DNA of 23,639 nt. Source: Sulfurimonas sp. (GTDB lineage: Bacteria; Campylobacterota; Campylobacteria; Campylobacterales; Sulfurimonadaceae). This document shows, one piece after another, positions 13,903-22,641 of this stretch. Positions within the stretch are counted from its first letter, which is position 1; each line of letters opens with the position of its first letter. Both the position numbers and the translations under genes were made by a program. The notes beneath the pieces are model-generated. The model was not told the DNA's origin. It worked only from the letters and a program-made list of their open reading frames with translations, and searched no databases. The stretch lies in NCBI GenBank assembly GCA_027047745.1, contig JALTUB010000029.1, positions 1 to 23,639 on the forward strand, written 5' to 3'.

Positions 13903-14894
13903 TATTTTACTATAATCTTCTCATCATTATTGTAAAATGCACTATCTGTAGTAAATATATAACCATCTTCAACATCTGCATCATAAACAGTATAATCTTT
14001 CATGTTTTTGTTAAGAACTATCATATAACCCTCTTTTTCTAGGATATAGAGTTTATCTCCATTGGAAATCATGCCAAGAAAATGTGCAAAAGGAAATTTT
14101 ATCTTTGCATTTAACTCTAAATTATCTGTTAATGAGACTACTTCACCTTGCTTTGTCGCTATATAAATATTTTTACCATCATAAACTATACTTCTTGCTT
14201 CATACTTGGCTCTAACTTCTTTATCTGACATAGACAATATTTTATACCCAGTTGCTGCAACAATCTTATTTTTTATCATTTTAAAATAAACTACATTGTT
14301 AAAATAATCTTCAGCAGAAACGATAACAGTTCTTAGTTTCTTTTTTTTCTTTGCATTTACAATGATAATCTTTCCATCAAGAGTAGAAAAAACAACCAAA
14401 TCATTTAAGAAGTAAGGATTGACTATCTTTGTATTTTCAGCAATAGATTCTGAACCTTGGTCTTTAAAAAATATTTTTTTAGTTGATACAGAATAGAGTG
14501 CAAGTTCATTATCAGCAAATAACACAGCTAAAGTATCATCTTTTACACTCGCAGCAGCTACGGTTTTTCCTAAAGAAAAGTTTTCTTTGAGTGTTGTGTC
14601 ATTAACAGATGTAAGAGTCATATTTCCATCTAATGAAGAGCTAATAATCCAATCATCACTATATGATATAACTCTATCATCTTTATTTATATTTATCTTT
14701 ACTATGCCATCTTTAGTTAAGACACTACCATCTTCAAGCAAAGCTACATTTAAACTGGTATCTACAATACTTTCATCTATACTTGCGTATTTTGACCAGT
14801 CATCTTTCACATTTTTTGGCTCAAAAACTTTTTTTGTACTACACGCACTAAAGAGTAAAACAAATAGTGAGGTAAAAATTATATACTTTTTCAA
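13902..14894 (-). CDS. BamB-like beta-propeller lipoprotein
   Basis: The 330-residue protein begins with a lipoprotein signal peptide, with Cys18 in FSACS. The rest is strand-rich, with repeating blade-like units such as DDTLAVLFADNELALYSVST, LNDLVVFSTLDGKIIIVNAK and YDGKNIYIATKQGEVVSLTD, which fit a PQQ-type beta-propeller. It follows a TPR_21/YfgM-like gene by 4 bp. In proteobacteria yfgM and bamB are neighbours, so this may be the BamB equivalent, a helper of outer-membrane protein assembly. Sequence alone does not prove this, as such propellers are variable. It ends in TAATG, which shares a base with the xer start. Confidence 0.7.
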   Translation of the reverse strand: MKKYIIFTSLFVLLFSACSTKKVFEPKNVKDDWSKYASIDESIVDTSLNVALLEDGSVLTKDGIVKININKDDRVISYSDDWIISSSLDGNMTLTSVNDTTLKENFSLGKTVAAASVKDDTLAVLFADNELALYSVSTKKIFFKDQGSESIAENTKIVNPYFLNDLVVFSTLDGKIIIVNAKKKKKLRTVIVSAEDYFNNVVYFKMIKNKIVAATGYKILSMSDKEVRAKYEARSIVYDGKNIYIATKQGEVVSLTDNLELNAKIKFPFAHFLGMISNGDKLYILEKEGYMIVLNKNMKDYTVYDADVEDGYIFTTDSAFYNNDEKIIVK

Positions 14895-14898
14895 AATA

Positions 14899-15495
14899 CT
14901 ACTTTACACCATAATGCATAAGAGCATTAGCAACTTGTGCCAATGGAGAATTAACACCAATCATCGATAACTTCTCATGTGCTTCATCTATTTTTGAACT
15001 ATTCATCAAAATAACAGCAGCTTGAACTTGTGCTAGGTCTTTATAGATAGAGTTCTGTTTTAAAGCGTAATTATCTAAAGCAGATACATTCTTAGAATCA
15101 CTTGCTTGTGCATACGAAGCTAAATCACTTACTAGCAAAGCATTAGAACTTTCCAAACTTTTGAGAGTAGTAAGATCTTTGTTTACAAGAGCTTGTGAAT
15201 ACTGCCAAACATCATGAAGTGCAGGACTTAAGTTTTCTAATTTTGCAATTAGTTCTTTGTTGGTTGGGTCTTGGTTCAACTTAGTTAGTGTTTTATTTGC
15301 TGCATCGAGAGTATTTTGTTTGTTTATATTGTACCCAATATTAGCACCAACAATAACAACAACAGCTACCACAGCAGCAATCAAATAGTTTTTATACTTT
15401 TTAACAAAGTTTTCTGTCATTACTGCTTTTTCAAAAAACTTCTCTTCAGAGTTGAGTTCCTCTTTTACCATTTCTATATCTTGTTTTAAGCTCAA
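14899..15495 (-). CDS. TPR_21-domain protein, YfgM-like
   Basis: The 198-residue protein has a charged cytoplasmic N-terminus, one membrane anchor at about 34-53 (YLIAAVVAVVVIVGANIGY), then a helical periplasmic part with TPR-like pairs (DPTNKELIAKLENLSPAL, SLASYAQASDSKNVSALDNYA, AAVILMNSSKIDEAHEKLS). This is the architecture of YfgM, an ancillary subunit of the SecYEG translocon involved in chaperoning secreted proteins. The following gene is a BamB-like lipoprotein, as in the yfgM-bamB pair of other proteobacteria, which supports the call. The start is a TTG at 15495 with AAGGA about 8 bases upstream. It is the first gene of the operon that runs to 12611. Confidence 0.75.
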   Translation of the reverse strand: MSLKQDIEMVKEELNSEEKFFEKAVMTENFVKKYKNYLIAAVVAVVVIVGANIGYNINKQNTLDAANKTLTKLNQDPTNKELIAKLENLSPALHDVWQYSQALVNKDLTTLKSLESSNALLVSDLASYAQASDSKNVSALDNYALKQNSIYKDLAQVQAAVILMNSSKIDEAHEKLSMIGVNSPLAQVANALMHYGVK

Positions 15496-15621
15496 AGAGT
15501 TTTCCTTATATTTTAAATATTCATAATATTACCCAAACTAAGTTAAAATTTTATCAATTATATTACTATTGTAAGTTTTTTTCGTTAAAATATTGCTAGA
15601 CAATCAATAATAGGATTTTAT
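15496..15621. promoter_or_regulatory. Divergent promoter region (YfgM-like operon and gatC)
   Basis: On the plus strand TAAAAT (15586-15591), preceded by a T-rich stretch, is a likely -10 box for gatC, with a leader of about 24 bases and AGGA at 15612-15615. On the minus strand an AT-rich TAATAT-like box lies near 15526-15531. The region is not otherwise structured. Confidence 0.5.
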
Positions 15622-15912
15622 ATGCAAGTAGATGATGCTCTTTTAAGCAAACTAGAAAAACTGTCATTTTTAAAAATAAATGATGATAAACGAGAAGAAA
15701 TTGTTGCTCAACTTTCAGAAATTGTTAGTTTTGTAGATAATCTAAGTGAGTTAGATACAACTGGCGTAGATGATAATTTTGCCTTAAATGATAGCTCAAC
15801 TCCACTTAGAGAAGATATTCCAACTTCAAGTGTTGCTGTTGGGGAAGATATATTAAAACATGCTCCACAAAGTGCCGATAACTTTTTTATAGTTCCTAAA
15901 ATCATAGAGTAA
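15622..15912 (+). CDS. gatC: Asp-tRNA(Asn)/Glu-tRNA(Gln) amidotransferase subunit C
   Basis: The 96-residue protein matches GatC over its length: LLSKLEKLSFLKI at the N-terminus, DDKREEIVAQLSEIVSFVDNLSELDT in the middle, and LREDIPTSSVAVGEDILKHAPQSADNFFIVPKIIE, the typical C-terminal APQSADNFF motif. GatC helps assemble GatA and GatB, which convert misacylated Glu-tRNA(Gln) and Asp-tRNA(Asn). Campylobacterota lack glutaminyl-tRNA synthetase, so the complex is essential. It is not next to gatA or gatB here, which is common in the phylum. It leads a plus-strand operon with arsC-like and pilT genes. Confidence 0.95.
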   Translation: MQVDDALLSKLEKLSFLKINDDKREEIVAQLSEIVSFVDNLSELDTTGVDDNFALNDSSTPLREDIPTSSVAVGEDILKHAPQSADNFFIVPKIIE

Positions 15913-15916
15913 AATC

Positions 15917-16258
15917 ATGATACAAATTTATGGTATAAAAAACTGTGATAGTGTAAAAAAAGCACTTAAATTTTTTAAAGAGCATAACTTAGAGTATAAG
16001 TTAAATGACTTTAAAACTGATCCTGTTTCATGTGATAAGATCTCTTTTTGGCTAAAGTCAATTGAGTTAAAAAGCATTCTTAATGCTAGAAGCACAACTT
16101 ACAGAAACTTAAAACTAAAAGAAAAAAACCTCACACAAGAAGAACAGATAGACTACCTTTGCAAAGAAAACCTTTTGATAAAACGACCTGTTATAGAGTT
16201 TGAGAGCAAAATTATGGTAGGATTCAACAAAGAAACTTACGAAGGAGTTTTTATATGA
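15917..16258 (+). CDS. ArsC/Spx-family (YffB-like) reductase
   Basis: The 113-residue protein has the thioredoxin-like ArsC fold: IQIYGIKNCDSVKKALKFF with one N-terminal cysteine (Cys10), ILNARSTTYRNL in the middle (the Arg/Thr substrate region), and LLIKRPVIEFESKIMVGFNK, the conserved KRPV cis-proline segment. YffB/Spx relatives are thiol reductases or regulators. A single cysteine of the CX2-3C type and no arsenic genes nearby make arsenate reduction unproven. It follows gatC by 4 bp and shares ATGA with pilT, so it is in one operon. Confidence 0.85.
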   Translation: MIQIYGIKNCDSVKKALKFFKEHNLEYKLNDFKTDPVSCDKISFWLKSIELKSILNARSTTYRNLKLKEKNLTQEEQIDYLCKENLLIKRPVIEFESKIMVGFNKETYEGVFI

Positions 16259-17337
16259 GTGAAGAACAAGGTAAAACTATAGATATTAAAAAGTTGTTAA
16301 AAAGCGTTTTAGCTTTTAAATCATCAGACTTACACCTAGTTGTAGGAAGCGAACCTCAAATTAGAATAGATAAAGAGCTTAGACCTCTAAATCTTCCTAA
16401 GCTTACTGCTTTAGATGTTGAAGAGATGGCTTATTCTCTCATAGAAGAGAAGCAGAAAAAAGAGTTTGAAGAGCATAATGAGCTTGATTTTTCTTTTGAA
16501 TTAAAAGATATTGGTCGTTTTCGTGCTAACTACTATCGTACTATTCATGGCATCGGCTGTGCTTTTCGTATGATTCCTATAGAGATTCCAACTCTTGATG
16601 AGTATGGTAATCCTCCAATTTTCAAAGAACTTATAAAAAAAGAAAAAGGTCTTATACTTGTAACTGGTCCAACAGGTTCTGGTAAATCAACAACACTAGC
16701 TTCAATGCTTCATGAGATAAACATAACAGAACGCCGTCATATTATCACCGTTGAAGACCCAGTGGAGTTTGTTCACCAAAATGAAAAGTCTCTTTTTTCT
16801 CAGCGTGATGTTGGTAGTAGTACAGAATCATTTGCTGCCGCCCTAAAGTATGCACTAAGACAAGATCCAGATATTATACTCATCGGGGAAATGCGTGATG
16901 CTGAGACTATAGGAGCAGCACTAACAGCTGCAGAAACTGGTCACTTGGTTTTTGGAACTCTACATACTAACTCTGCACCAGGAACTATCAACCGTATTAT
17001 AGATGTTTTTGATGGTGCAGAACAAGCACAGATAAGAGCACAACTTGCAAGTTCACTTGTTTCTATCATTTCTCAAACATTGATTCCTAAAATAGGTGGT
17101 GGTAAAGTAGCAACACAAGAGATCCTTATCATAAATCCTGCAATTCAAAATCAGATAAGAGAAGACAAAGTACATCAAATCTACTCTCAAATGCAGTTAA
17201 ACCAACAAGAAACACACATGGCAACACAAACCCAAGAGATTCTAAATCTATTAAAGCAAGGAACTATAACTAAAGAAAACGCAATCAAAAATTCAAATAA
17301 ACCTGAAGAGTTTATGAAATTAATTAAAAGTTTATGA
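16255..17337 (+). CDS. pilT: Type IV pilus retraction ATPase PilT
   Basis: The 360-residue protein has a PAS-like N-terminal domain (about 1-105) and a RecA-like motor. The motifs are Walker A GPTGSGKSTT (about 139-148), the Asp box TVEDPVEFVHQ, Walker B IILIGEMRDAETI (about 207-219) and the His box TGHLVFGTLHTNSAPGTINRIID. The C-terminal half contains an IQNQIREDK segment in place of the usual AIRNLIRE motif. PilT depolymerises the pilus for twitching and DNA uptake, which matters here because the polA duplication looks like DNA acquired by recombination. It overlaps the arsC-like gene by 4 bp. Confidence 0.95.
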   Translation: MSEEQGKTIDIKKLLKSVLAFKSSDLHLVVGSEPQIRIDKELRPLNLPKLTALDVEEMAYSLIEEKQKKEFEEHNELDFSFELKDIGRFRANYYRTIHGIGCAFRMIPIEIPTLDEYGNPPIFKELIKKEKGLILVTGPTGSGKSTTLASMLHEINITERRHIITVEDPVEFVHQNEKSLFSQRDVGSSTESFAAALKYALRQDPDIILIGEMRDAETIGAALTAAETGHLVFGTLHTNSAPGTINRIIDVFDGAEQAQIRAQLASSLVSIISQTLIPKIGGGKVATQEILIINPAIQNQIREDKVHQIYSQMQLNQQETHMATQTQEILNLLKQGTITKENAIKNSNKPEEFMKLIKSL

Positions 17338-17591
17338 AGTTTGTAAGTGGTGGGTCCTGTGTGACTCAAATTATAATGTGGTGAAACTAGACACTTAGTA
17401 ATTGTGGCAATGGTTTTATTATCGACTTCAGTTTCTAAATGAGCTATAAAACTGCCAAAATCATCTTTTATTCTGCCAACAAACTCTATTTTTTCTTCGC
17501 CTGTTAATAAAAGGGAGAGTTTTAAAATATCGTTACGATGTTTTTTTAAAAGGATCCTTTCTTTATCTTCTAAAGCATTGTTATTAAATAT
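17338..17591 (-). pseudogene. Possible gene remnant between pilT and acnB
   Basis: A minus-strand frame is open from 17591 (after a TAG at 17592-17594) through 17338 and beyond, into the end of pilT (stop at 17187). It reads like protein (LEDKERILLKKHRNDILKLS, then GEEKIEFVGRIKDDF and SFIAHLETEVDNKTI). No ATG, GTG or TTG start with a Shine-Dalgarno sequence precedes it, so it is probably the broken end of an unknown gene. I do not recognise the family. The alternative is chance, as the frame is only about 85 codons outside pilT. Confidence 0.35.
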
Positions 17592-17628
17592 CTATAATTG
17601 AGTAATCGCAGGAGAGAAAGGAAAGTTT

Positions 17629-17655
17629 GTAACAACACAAAATTTGTGTTGTTAC
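17629..17655. terminator. Terminator hairpin after acnB
   Basis: GTAACAACACAAA (17629-17641) pairs perfectly with TTTGTGTTGTTAC (17643-17655), a 13-bp stem around a central A. It lies 10 bases after the acnB stop codon on the minus strand. The T-rich follow-on is weak (AAACTTTCC), so it may act with factors or mainly protect the transcript end. Confidence 0.7.
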
Positions 17656-17664
17656 TTATAAAAA

Positions 17665-20250
17665 TTAAACTGGTTTGATAGTTACATCATACTTTTCTTG
17701 AGCAACACTTCGCTCTTGTAAGTGATAGTTTTTAATCTCATTAAAGTTAAGATATTTGTAAACCTTGTCTTCTTTTCCAGCAAGTTTTGATGGAACTATG
17801 CTCATGTATTCCTCAACAGTTGGAATACGACCAAGTTTTGCACATACTGCTGCAAGTTCAGCAGAACCGAGATAAACTTGAGTTCCTTTTCCTAAACGGT
17901 TATCAAAGTTACGAGTTGATGTTGAAAACACTGTAGAGCCAACACGAGCAGAAGCTTGGTTACCCATACATAATGAACATCCCGGAACTTCTGTGTGAGC
18001 TTCTATAGCTTTATACACATCATAATAGCCTTCGTTTATAAGCTGTTGTTCATCCATTCTTGTTGGTGGAACTATCCAAAACTTTTCAACATTTACAGCA
18101 GATTCACCACGCATAACTTCACCAGCTGCACGGTAGTGACCGATATTTGTCATACATGAACCTAAGAATACTTCATGAAGCTCTGTTCCTGCAACTTCAC
18201 TTAAAAGTTTTACATTGTCTGGGTCATTTGGACATGCTAAGATAGGTTCTGTGATAGTGTTAAGGTCAATGTTTATAACTGCCGCATATTCTGCATCAGA
18301 ATCTGGTTTCATAAGTGATGGATTTGCCAACCACTCTTTCATCTTACCAACACGACGAGCTAAAGTACGGCTATCTTCATAACCATCTTCTATCATAGAC
18401 TCTAAAAGAACTACATTTGATTTTAGGTACTCTTGTACTGGAGCTTCATTTAACAAGACTGTACAAGCAGCGGCACTTCTCTCAGCAGAAGCATCTGAAA
18501 GTTCAAATGCTTGTTCAGCTTTAAGGTCAGGTAGACCTTCTATCTCTAAGATACGACCAGCGAAAATATTTTTCTTTCCTGCTTTTGGAACTGTTAAAAG
18601 CCCTTCTTGAATAGCTTGGTAAGGGATGGCATTTACAAGGTCACGAAGTGTGATACCTGCTTGCATCTCACCAGAAAATCTTACTAAAACAGACTCTGGC
18701 ATAGTTAGAGGCATAGCACCAGTTACACCAGCAAAAGCAACAACACCAGACCCACCAGGAAAAGAGATACCTAGAGGAAAACGAGTATGACTATCTGCAC
18801 CTGTTCCAACTGTATCTGGAAGAACCATTCTATTTAACCATGAGTGAATAACTCCATCACCAGGACGAAGAGCAACACCAGAACGGTTAGAGATAAAATC
18901 AGGAAGTGTATGGTGCATAGTAACATCAGATGGTTTTGGATATGCCGCTGTATGACAAAATGATTGCATAACCAAATCAGCATTGAAACCAAGTGCCGCA
19001 AGTTCTTTTATCTCATCACGAGTCATTGGACCTGTTGTGTCTTGACTTCCAACAGTACTCATCTGTGGTTCTACATACATACCAGGACGAACTCCATCAA
19101 TACCTGAGGCTTTACCTACCATTTTTTGTGCAAGTGTGTAACCTTTCCCTGTATCAGCTGGTTGTTCTGCTGTTAAAAAAGTATCAGATGTTCCCATACC
19201 TAAACAAGCACGAGCCTTAGAAGTTAAACCACGACCAATAATCAATGGAATACGACCACCTGCACGAACTTCATCAGTTATAGTGTTAGGGTTGAGTTTG
19301 AAAGTTGCTATACATTCGCCATTTTTATGTGCTTCACCTTTATAAGGGTAAATAGTAACTACATCGCCTGTTTCCATCTTTGAAACATCAAGTTCTAATG
19401 GTAATGCACCTGAATCTTCACAAGTTGCAAAGAAGATAGGAGCTATGATACCACCAAGAACTACACCACCAGTTCTTTTGTTAGGAACACCAGCAATATC
19501 TTCACCCATATGCCACTGAACAGAGTTAACACCAGATTTACGAGAAGAACCAGTTCCTACAACATCACCAACATAAGAGATTGGGTGACCTTTTTCTTTA
19601 AGTTCTGCGATAGTTTCTAAAGGTTTTTCCATTTTACTTACAAGAAAAGAGTTTGCGTGTAGAGGAATATCAGAACGAGTAAATGCTTCTGATGCTGGAG
19701 AGAGGTCATCAGTATTGGTTTCGCCTGGAACTTTATAAACAGTTACTGTAATTTCTTCAGCCAAAGCTGGTTTGCTGAGAAACCAATCAGCATTTGCCCA
19801 TGAAGTCATAACCTCAGTTGCTGCACTGTTTCCAGCCTTATGTAACTCTTCAACATCATTAAATGCATCATATACTAAAAGAGTATGAGTCAATGCTTCA
19901 ATAGCCTCTGCAACTACCTTATCATTTTTTGAGCTTAAGGCATCTATCATCGGCTTAACATTATATCCACCAAGCATCATACCAAGCATCACTACTGCTT
20001 GTTCTGAAGAGATAGCCGAAACTGTTACTTTTTCAGCAGCAATATCATTTAAAAATGCTGCTTTTACATAAGCTGCATCATCAACACCAGGAGCTACACG
20101 ATTTGTTAATAAGTCTAATAATTCATCTGTACAATTTTCTTTTATTAGTTCTATCAACTCTGCTGTTTGTTCAGCTGACAGTGCTAATGGAGGTACACCA
20201 AGTGCTTCTCTCTCAACTACATGAGCTTTATAATCTTCTAAAAATGCCAT
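17665..20250 (-). CDS. acnB: Aconitate hydratase B
   Basis: The 861-residue protein is a full-length AcnB. It has an N-terminal HEAT-like domain (about 1-155), the swivel domain with VPGETNTDDLSPASEAF and YVGDVVGTGSSRKSGVNS, then domains 1-3 with the iron-sulfur ligands LGSCMTNIGH and PGCSLCMGNQA and the substrate residues in GVNSVQW and TGADSHTRFP. It interconverts citrate and isocitrate in the TCA cycle, which in many relatives of this lineage runs reductively for CO2 fixation. It has its own promoter with a TATAAT box and a palindrome over the -35 region. A 75-aa plus-strand frame across 18993-19220 is a shadow. Confidence 0.97.
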   Translation of the reverse strand: MAFLEDYKAHVVEREALGVPPLALSAEQTAELIELIKENCTDELLDLLTNRVAPGVDDAAYVKAAFLNDIAAEKVTVSAISSEQAVVMLGMMLGGYNVKPMIDALSSKNDKVVAEAIEALTHTLLVYDAFNDVEELHKAGNSAATEVMTSWANADWFLSKPALAEEITVTVYKVPGETNTDDLSPASEAFTRSDIPLHANSFLVSKMEKPLETIAELKEKGHPISYVGDVVGTGSSRKSGVNSVQWHMGEDIAGVPNKRTGGVVLGGIIAPIFFATCEDSGALPLELDVSKMETGDVVTIYPYKGEAHKNGECIATFKLNPNTITDEVRAGGRIPLIIGRGLTSKARACLGMGTSDTFLTAEQPADTGKGYTLAQKMVGKASGIDGVRPGMYVEPQMSTVGSQDTTGPMTRDEIKELAALGFNADLVMQSFCHTAAYPKPSDVTMHHTLPDFISNRSGVALRPGDGVIHSWLNRMVLPDTVGTGADSHTRFPLGISFPGGSGVVAFAGVTGAMPLTMPESVLVRFSGEMQAGITLRDLVNAIPYQAIQEGLLTVPKAGKKNIFAGRILEIEGLPDLKAEQAFELSDASAERSAAACTVLLNEAPVQEYLKSNVVLLESMIEDGYEDSRTLARRVGKMKEWLANPSLMKPDSDAEYAAVINIDLNTITEPILACPNDPDNVKLLSEVAGTELHEVFLGSCMTNIGHYRAAGEVMRGESAVNVEKFWIVPPTRMDEQQLINEGYYDVYKAIEAHTEVPGCSLCMGNQASARVGSTVFSTSTRNFDNRLGKGTQVYLGSAELAAVCAKLGRIPTVEEYMSIVPSKLAGKEDKVYKYLNFNEIKNYHLQERSVAQEKYDVTIKPV

Positions 20251-20278
20251 ATATATTTCCTGTTTTTAATTTTGAAGT

Positions 20279-20319
20279 ATTATAGCTAAAGAAATTAAAG
20301 TAACTATTGTAATGTTACT
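20279..20319 (-). promoter_or_regulatory. acnB promoter with operator-like palindrome
   Basis: TATAAT on the minus strand (20284-20279) lies about 29 bases before the acnB start, giving a leader of about 22 bases with GGAA as Shine-Dalgarno sequence. AGTAAC-N9-GTTACT (20299-20319) covers the place of the -35 box. A further AGTAAC lies at 20365-20370. This looks like an operator for an unidentified regulator. Confidence 0.5.
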
Positions 20320-20378
20320 ATTAGAAACAGATTAAAAAATATTTTTATATTTATTGTGTCTTATAGTAACAATTAGTT

Positions 20379-22580
20379 TTAAAGTATCTCACGAATACCT
20401 TTTGTATTTGGAGCAGAAAGCACACCTTCATGTTCAAGTTGTTCGATAACTCTAGCTGAACGGTTATAGCCTATTTGTAGTTTTCTTTGCAGATAAGAGA
20501 TAGAAGTTTTTCTATCTGTCATGATGACATTTTTTGCATCTTCATAGAGTGAATCTAGCTCTTCATAAGTCTCTTTACTTCCAGATGATTCTGTTTGAGT
20601 CTCTTCAACTAAAAAGCTTTTATCGTAGTCTGGCTCTCTTTGTGATTTTATAAACTCTACGATATTTTCTATCTCATCTTCGGTACTCCAAGGAGCATGA
20701 AGTCTAACTAAACCTGTAGATCCTGGAGGTGTAAAAAGCATATCTCCACGACCTAAAAGTGACTCTGCACCCATTTGGTCTAAGATAATTTTACTATCAA
20801 TCTTTTGCCCTACTCTATAAGAAATTCTTGATGGAAGATTTGCTTTTATCAAGCCTGTTACAACATCAACAGAAGGTCTTTGTGTAGCTACAACAAGGTG
20901 AATACCTGAAGCCCTAGCCATTTGTGCTAAACGGGCAATAGAGTGTTCAACATCTTTTCCACTTGTCATCATGAGGTCAGCTAACTCATCTATAATCACT
21001 ACTATATAAGGAAAAGGTTCTCTTCCCTCTTTTTTAGCTTTTTCGTTATAGTTTTCAATATTTTTAGTCTTAGTTTCTGCCATATTCTCATAACGGCGTT
21101 CCATCTCTGTGACCATGTTGTTTAAAGCAATAATAGCTTGTTTTGGTTTTGTGATAACAGGTGTTAAAAGATGAGGAATGTCATTGTATATAGAAAACTC
21201 CAACATTTTTGGGTCTATCATGAGCAAACGCAACTGGTCTGGTGAGTTCTTATAAAGCAGTGAAAGTATCATAGAGTTTATACCAACACTTTTACCACTA
21301 CCTGTTGTTCCTGCTATAAGTAGGTGTGGCAATTTTTTAAGGTCAGTTACAAATGGACGACCGACAATATCTTTACCTAAAGCTATGGTAAGTGGAGATT
21401 TAGACTCTTTAAAAAGTTTAGAATCCAACAACTCACGAAGATAAATAGTATCTACTTCATGATTTGGTATCTCTATCCCAACAACATCTTTTCCAGGTAT
21501 AGGGGCTTGAATACGGATAGTTTCAGCCGAGAGTGCCATAGCCAAATCATCTTGAAGATTTAAAATCTTACTTACCTTTACATTTGCTGCTGGTTTAAAC
21601 TCAAATGTAGAAACAACAGGTCCTGCATAAGTTCTAACTACATCACCATCTATCTTAAAATGTGCAAGTTTTTCTATAAGGTATCTAATCTTATCATCCA
21701 CTTCACTCTCATCTATGCTATGATCAATCTTTGCTGGTTTTTGTAAAAAATCAGTAGATGGAAGTTTAAAGTTTTTAGGTTTTTCAACCTTGCCTTTTTC
21801 TATTTCTGCTAAAAGTTTTGTATTTTCTTCGAGTTCATCAACTATAAGTGCATTTTTTTGCTCTTTTACTTGTGATGCTAAGTCTAAAATATTGTGCTTT
21901 TCATCAACTAAGGTAGAGTTGTTTTCCTCTTTTTCAACCTCTTTTTCTTTTTCAGTATCTTTCTTTACTTCAACTTCAACTTCAGCTTTTTTTGCTTGTT
22001 CTTGTTCTTTTTCTTTTTTATACTCTTTTAACTCTTCCATAGAAATTGATTTTTTAGCCTTAGTTACAATCTTTTTTTTAACTTCTGGCTTCTTTTCAGC
22101 TATCTCTTCATCTCTATGCTCAAGCCTGTTTTTTATAAAGTCATAAACAATATCAATCATCTCTGAGGTAGTTTTATCAAGGACAATAACTACACTAAGC
22201 AGAGTAAGCATAAACCAAAACACCCACAATCCAAATAGACCTATATATGGGGATAAGAAGTCCACAAAATCAGCACCAAATTTTCCCCTAAATTCATTTT
22301 CTACTAACAAAGCTTGAAAAAGCAAAGAGGAAAAGAAAATCAAAATGGATGCTATAGAAATCTGTGCTTTGCGAAAATCAAAATTTGTATTTTTATATAA
22401 GAAGTAAAGTGGAATCATCAACAAAAAAAGGTAAACAAAAGAAATATAACCAAAATAGTGTTGGTTTAAAGTGGCAAAAGTAGAGCCATAACTTCCCATT
22501 AAAGAACTTTCACTAAAAACAGTAGAAACTCCAAGATAAACAAATATACTAAAAAGTGTAATAAACAGTGTCTCTTTCAA
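20379..22580 (-). CDS. ftsK: FtsK/SpoIIIE DNA translocase
   Basis: The 733-residue protein has four N-terminal membrane segments (about 5-20, 44-62, 72-92, 108-135), a long Lys/Glu-rich linker (about 150-290), the alpha-beta motor domain with Walker A AGTTGSGKS (about 420-428), Walker B YIVVIIDELADLM and RPSVDVVTGLIKANLPSRISY, and a C-terminal gamma winged-helix domain (about 665-733; DRKTSISYLQRKLQIGYNRSA). FtsK pumps DNA at the division septum and activates Xer recombination at dif; the Xer gene lies 6.5 kb away. The start is a TTG at 22580, the only start in frame before a stop codon. It lies beside flgL, the same neighbourhood as in Campylobacter. Confidence 0.95.
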   Translation of the reverse strand: MKETLFITLFSIFVYLGVSTVFSESSLMGSYGSTFATLNQHYFGYISFVYLFLLMIPLYFLYKNTNFDFRKAQISIASILIFFSSLLFQALLVENEFRGKFGADFVDFLSPYIGLFGLWVFWFMLTLLSVVIVLDKTTSEMIDIVYDFIKNRLEHRDEEIAEKKPEVKKKIVTKAKKSISMEELKEYKKEKEQEQAKKAEVEVEVKKDTEKEKEVEKEENNSTLVDEKHNILDLASQVKEQKNALIVDELEENTKLLAEIEKGKVEKPKNFKLPSTDFLQKPAKIDHSIDESEVDDKIRYLIEKLAHFKIDGDVVRTYAGPVVSTFEFKPAANVKVSKILNLQDDLAMALSAETIRIQAPIPGKDVVGIEIPNHEVDTIYLRELLDSKLFKESKSPLTIALGKDIVGRPFVTDLKKLPHLLIAGTTGSGKSVGINSMILSLLYKNSPDQLRLLMIDPKMLEFSIYNDIPHLLTPVITKPKQAIIALNNMVTEMERRYENMAETKTKNIENYNEKAKKEGREPFPYIVVIIDELADLMMTSGKDVEHSIARLAQMARASGIHLVVATQRPSVDVVTGLIKANLPSRISYRVGQKIDSKIILDQMGAESLLGRGDMLFTPPGSTGLVRLHAPWSTEDEIENIVEFIKSQREPDYDKSFLVEETQTESSGSKETYEELDSLYEDAKNVIMTDRKTSISYLQRKLQIGYNRSARVIEQLEHEGVLSAPNTKGIREIL

Positions 22581-22620
22581 ACTACAACAACCTTTATAAA
22601 GTTAAATAAAATATAAAGTT

Positions 22621-22626
22621 ATTATA
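22621..22626 (-). promoter_or_regulatory. -10 box of ftsK
   Basis: TATAAT on the minus strand lies 41 bases before the TTG start and 16 bases beyond the flgL stop codon, so ftsK can be transcribed separately from flgL. Confidence 0.5.
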
Positions 22627-22641
22627 GCTAAAATCAACTAA

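Noticed and set aside
21790..22146. A plus-strand serine/phenylalanine-rich frame of 118 codons.
   Set aside because: It is the complement of the Lys/Glu-rich linker of ftsK and has no ribosome binding site.
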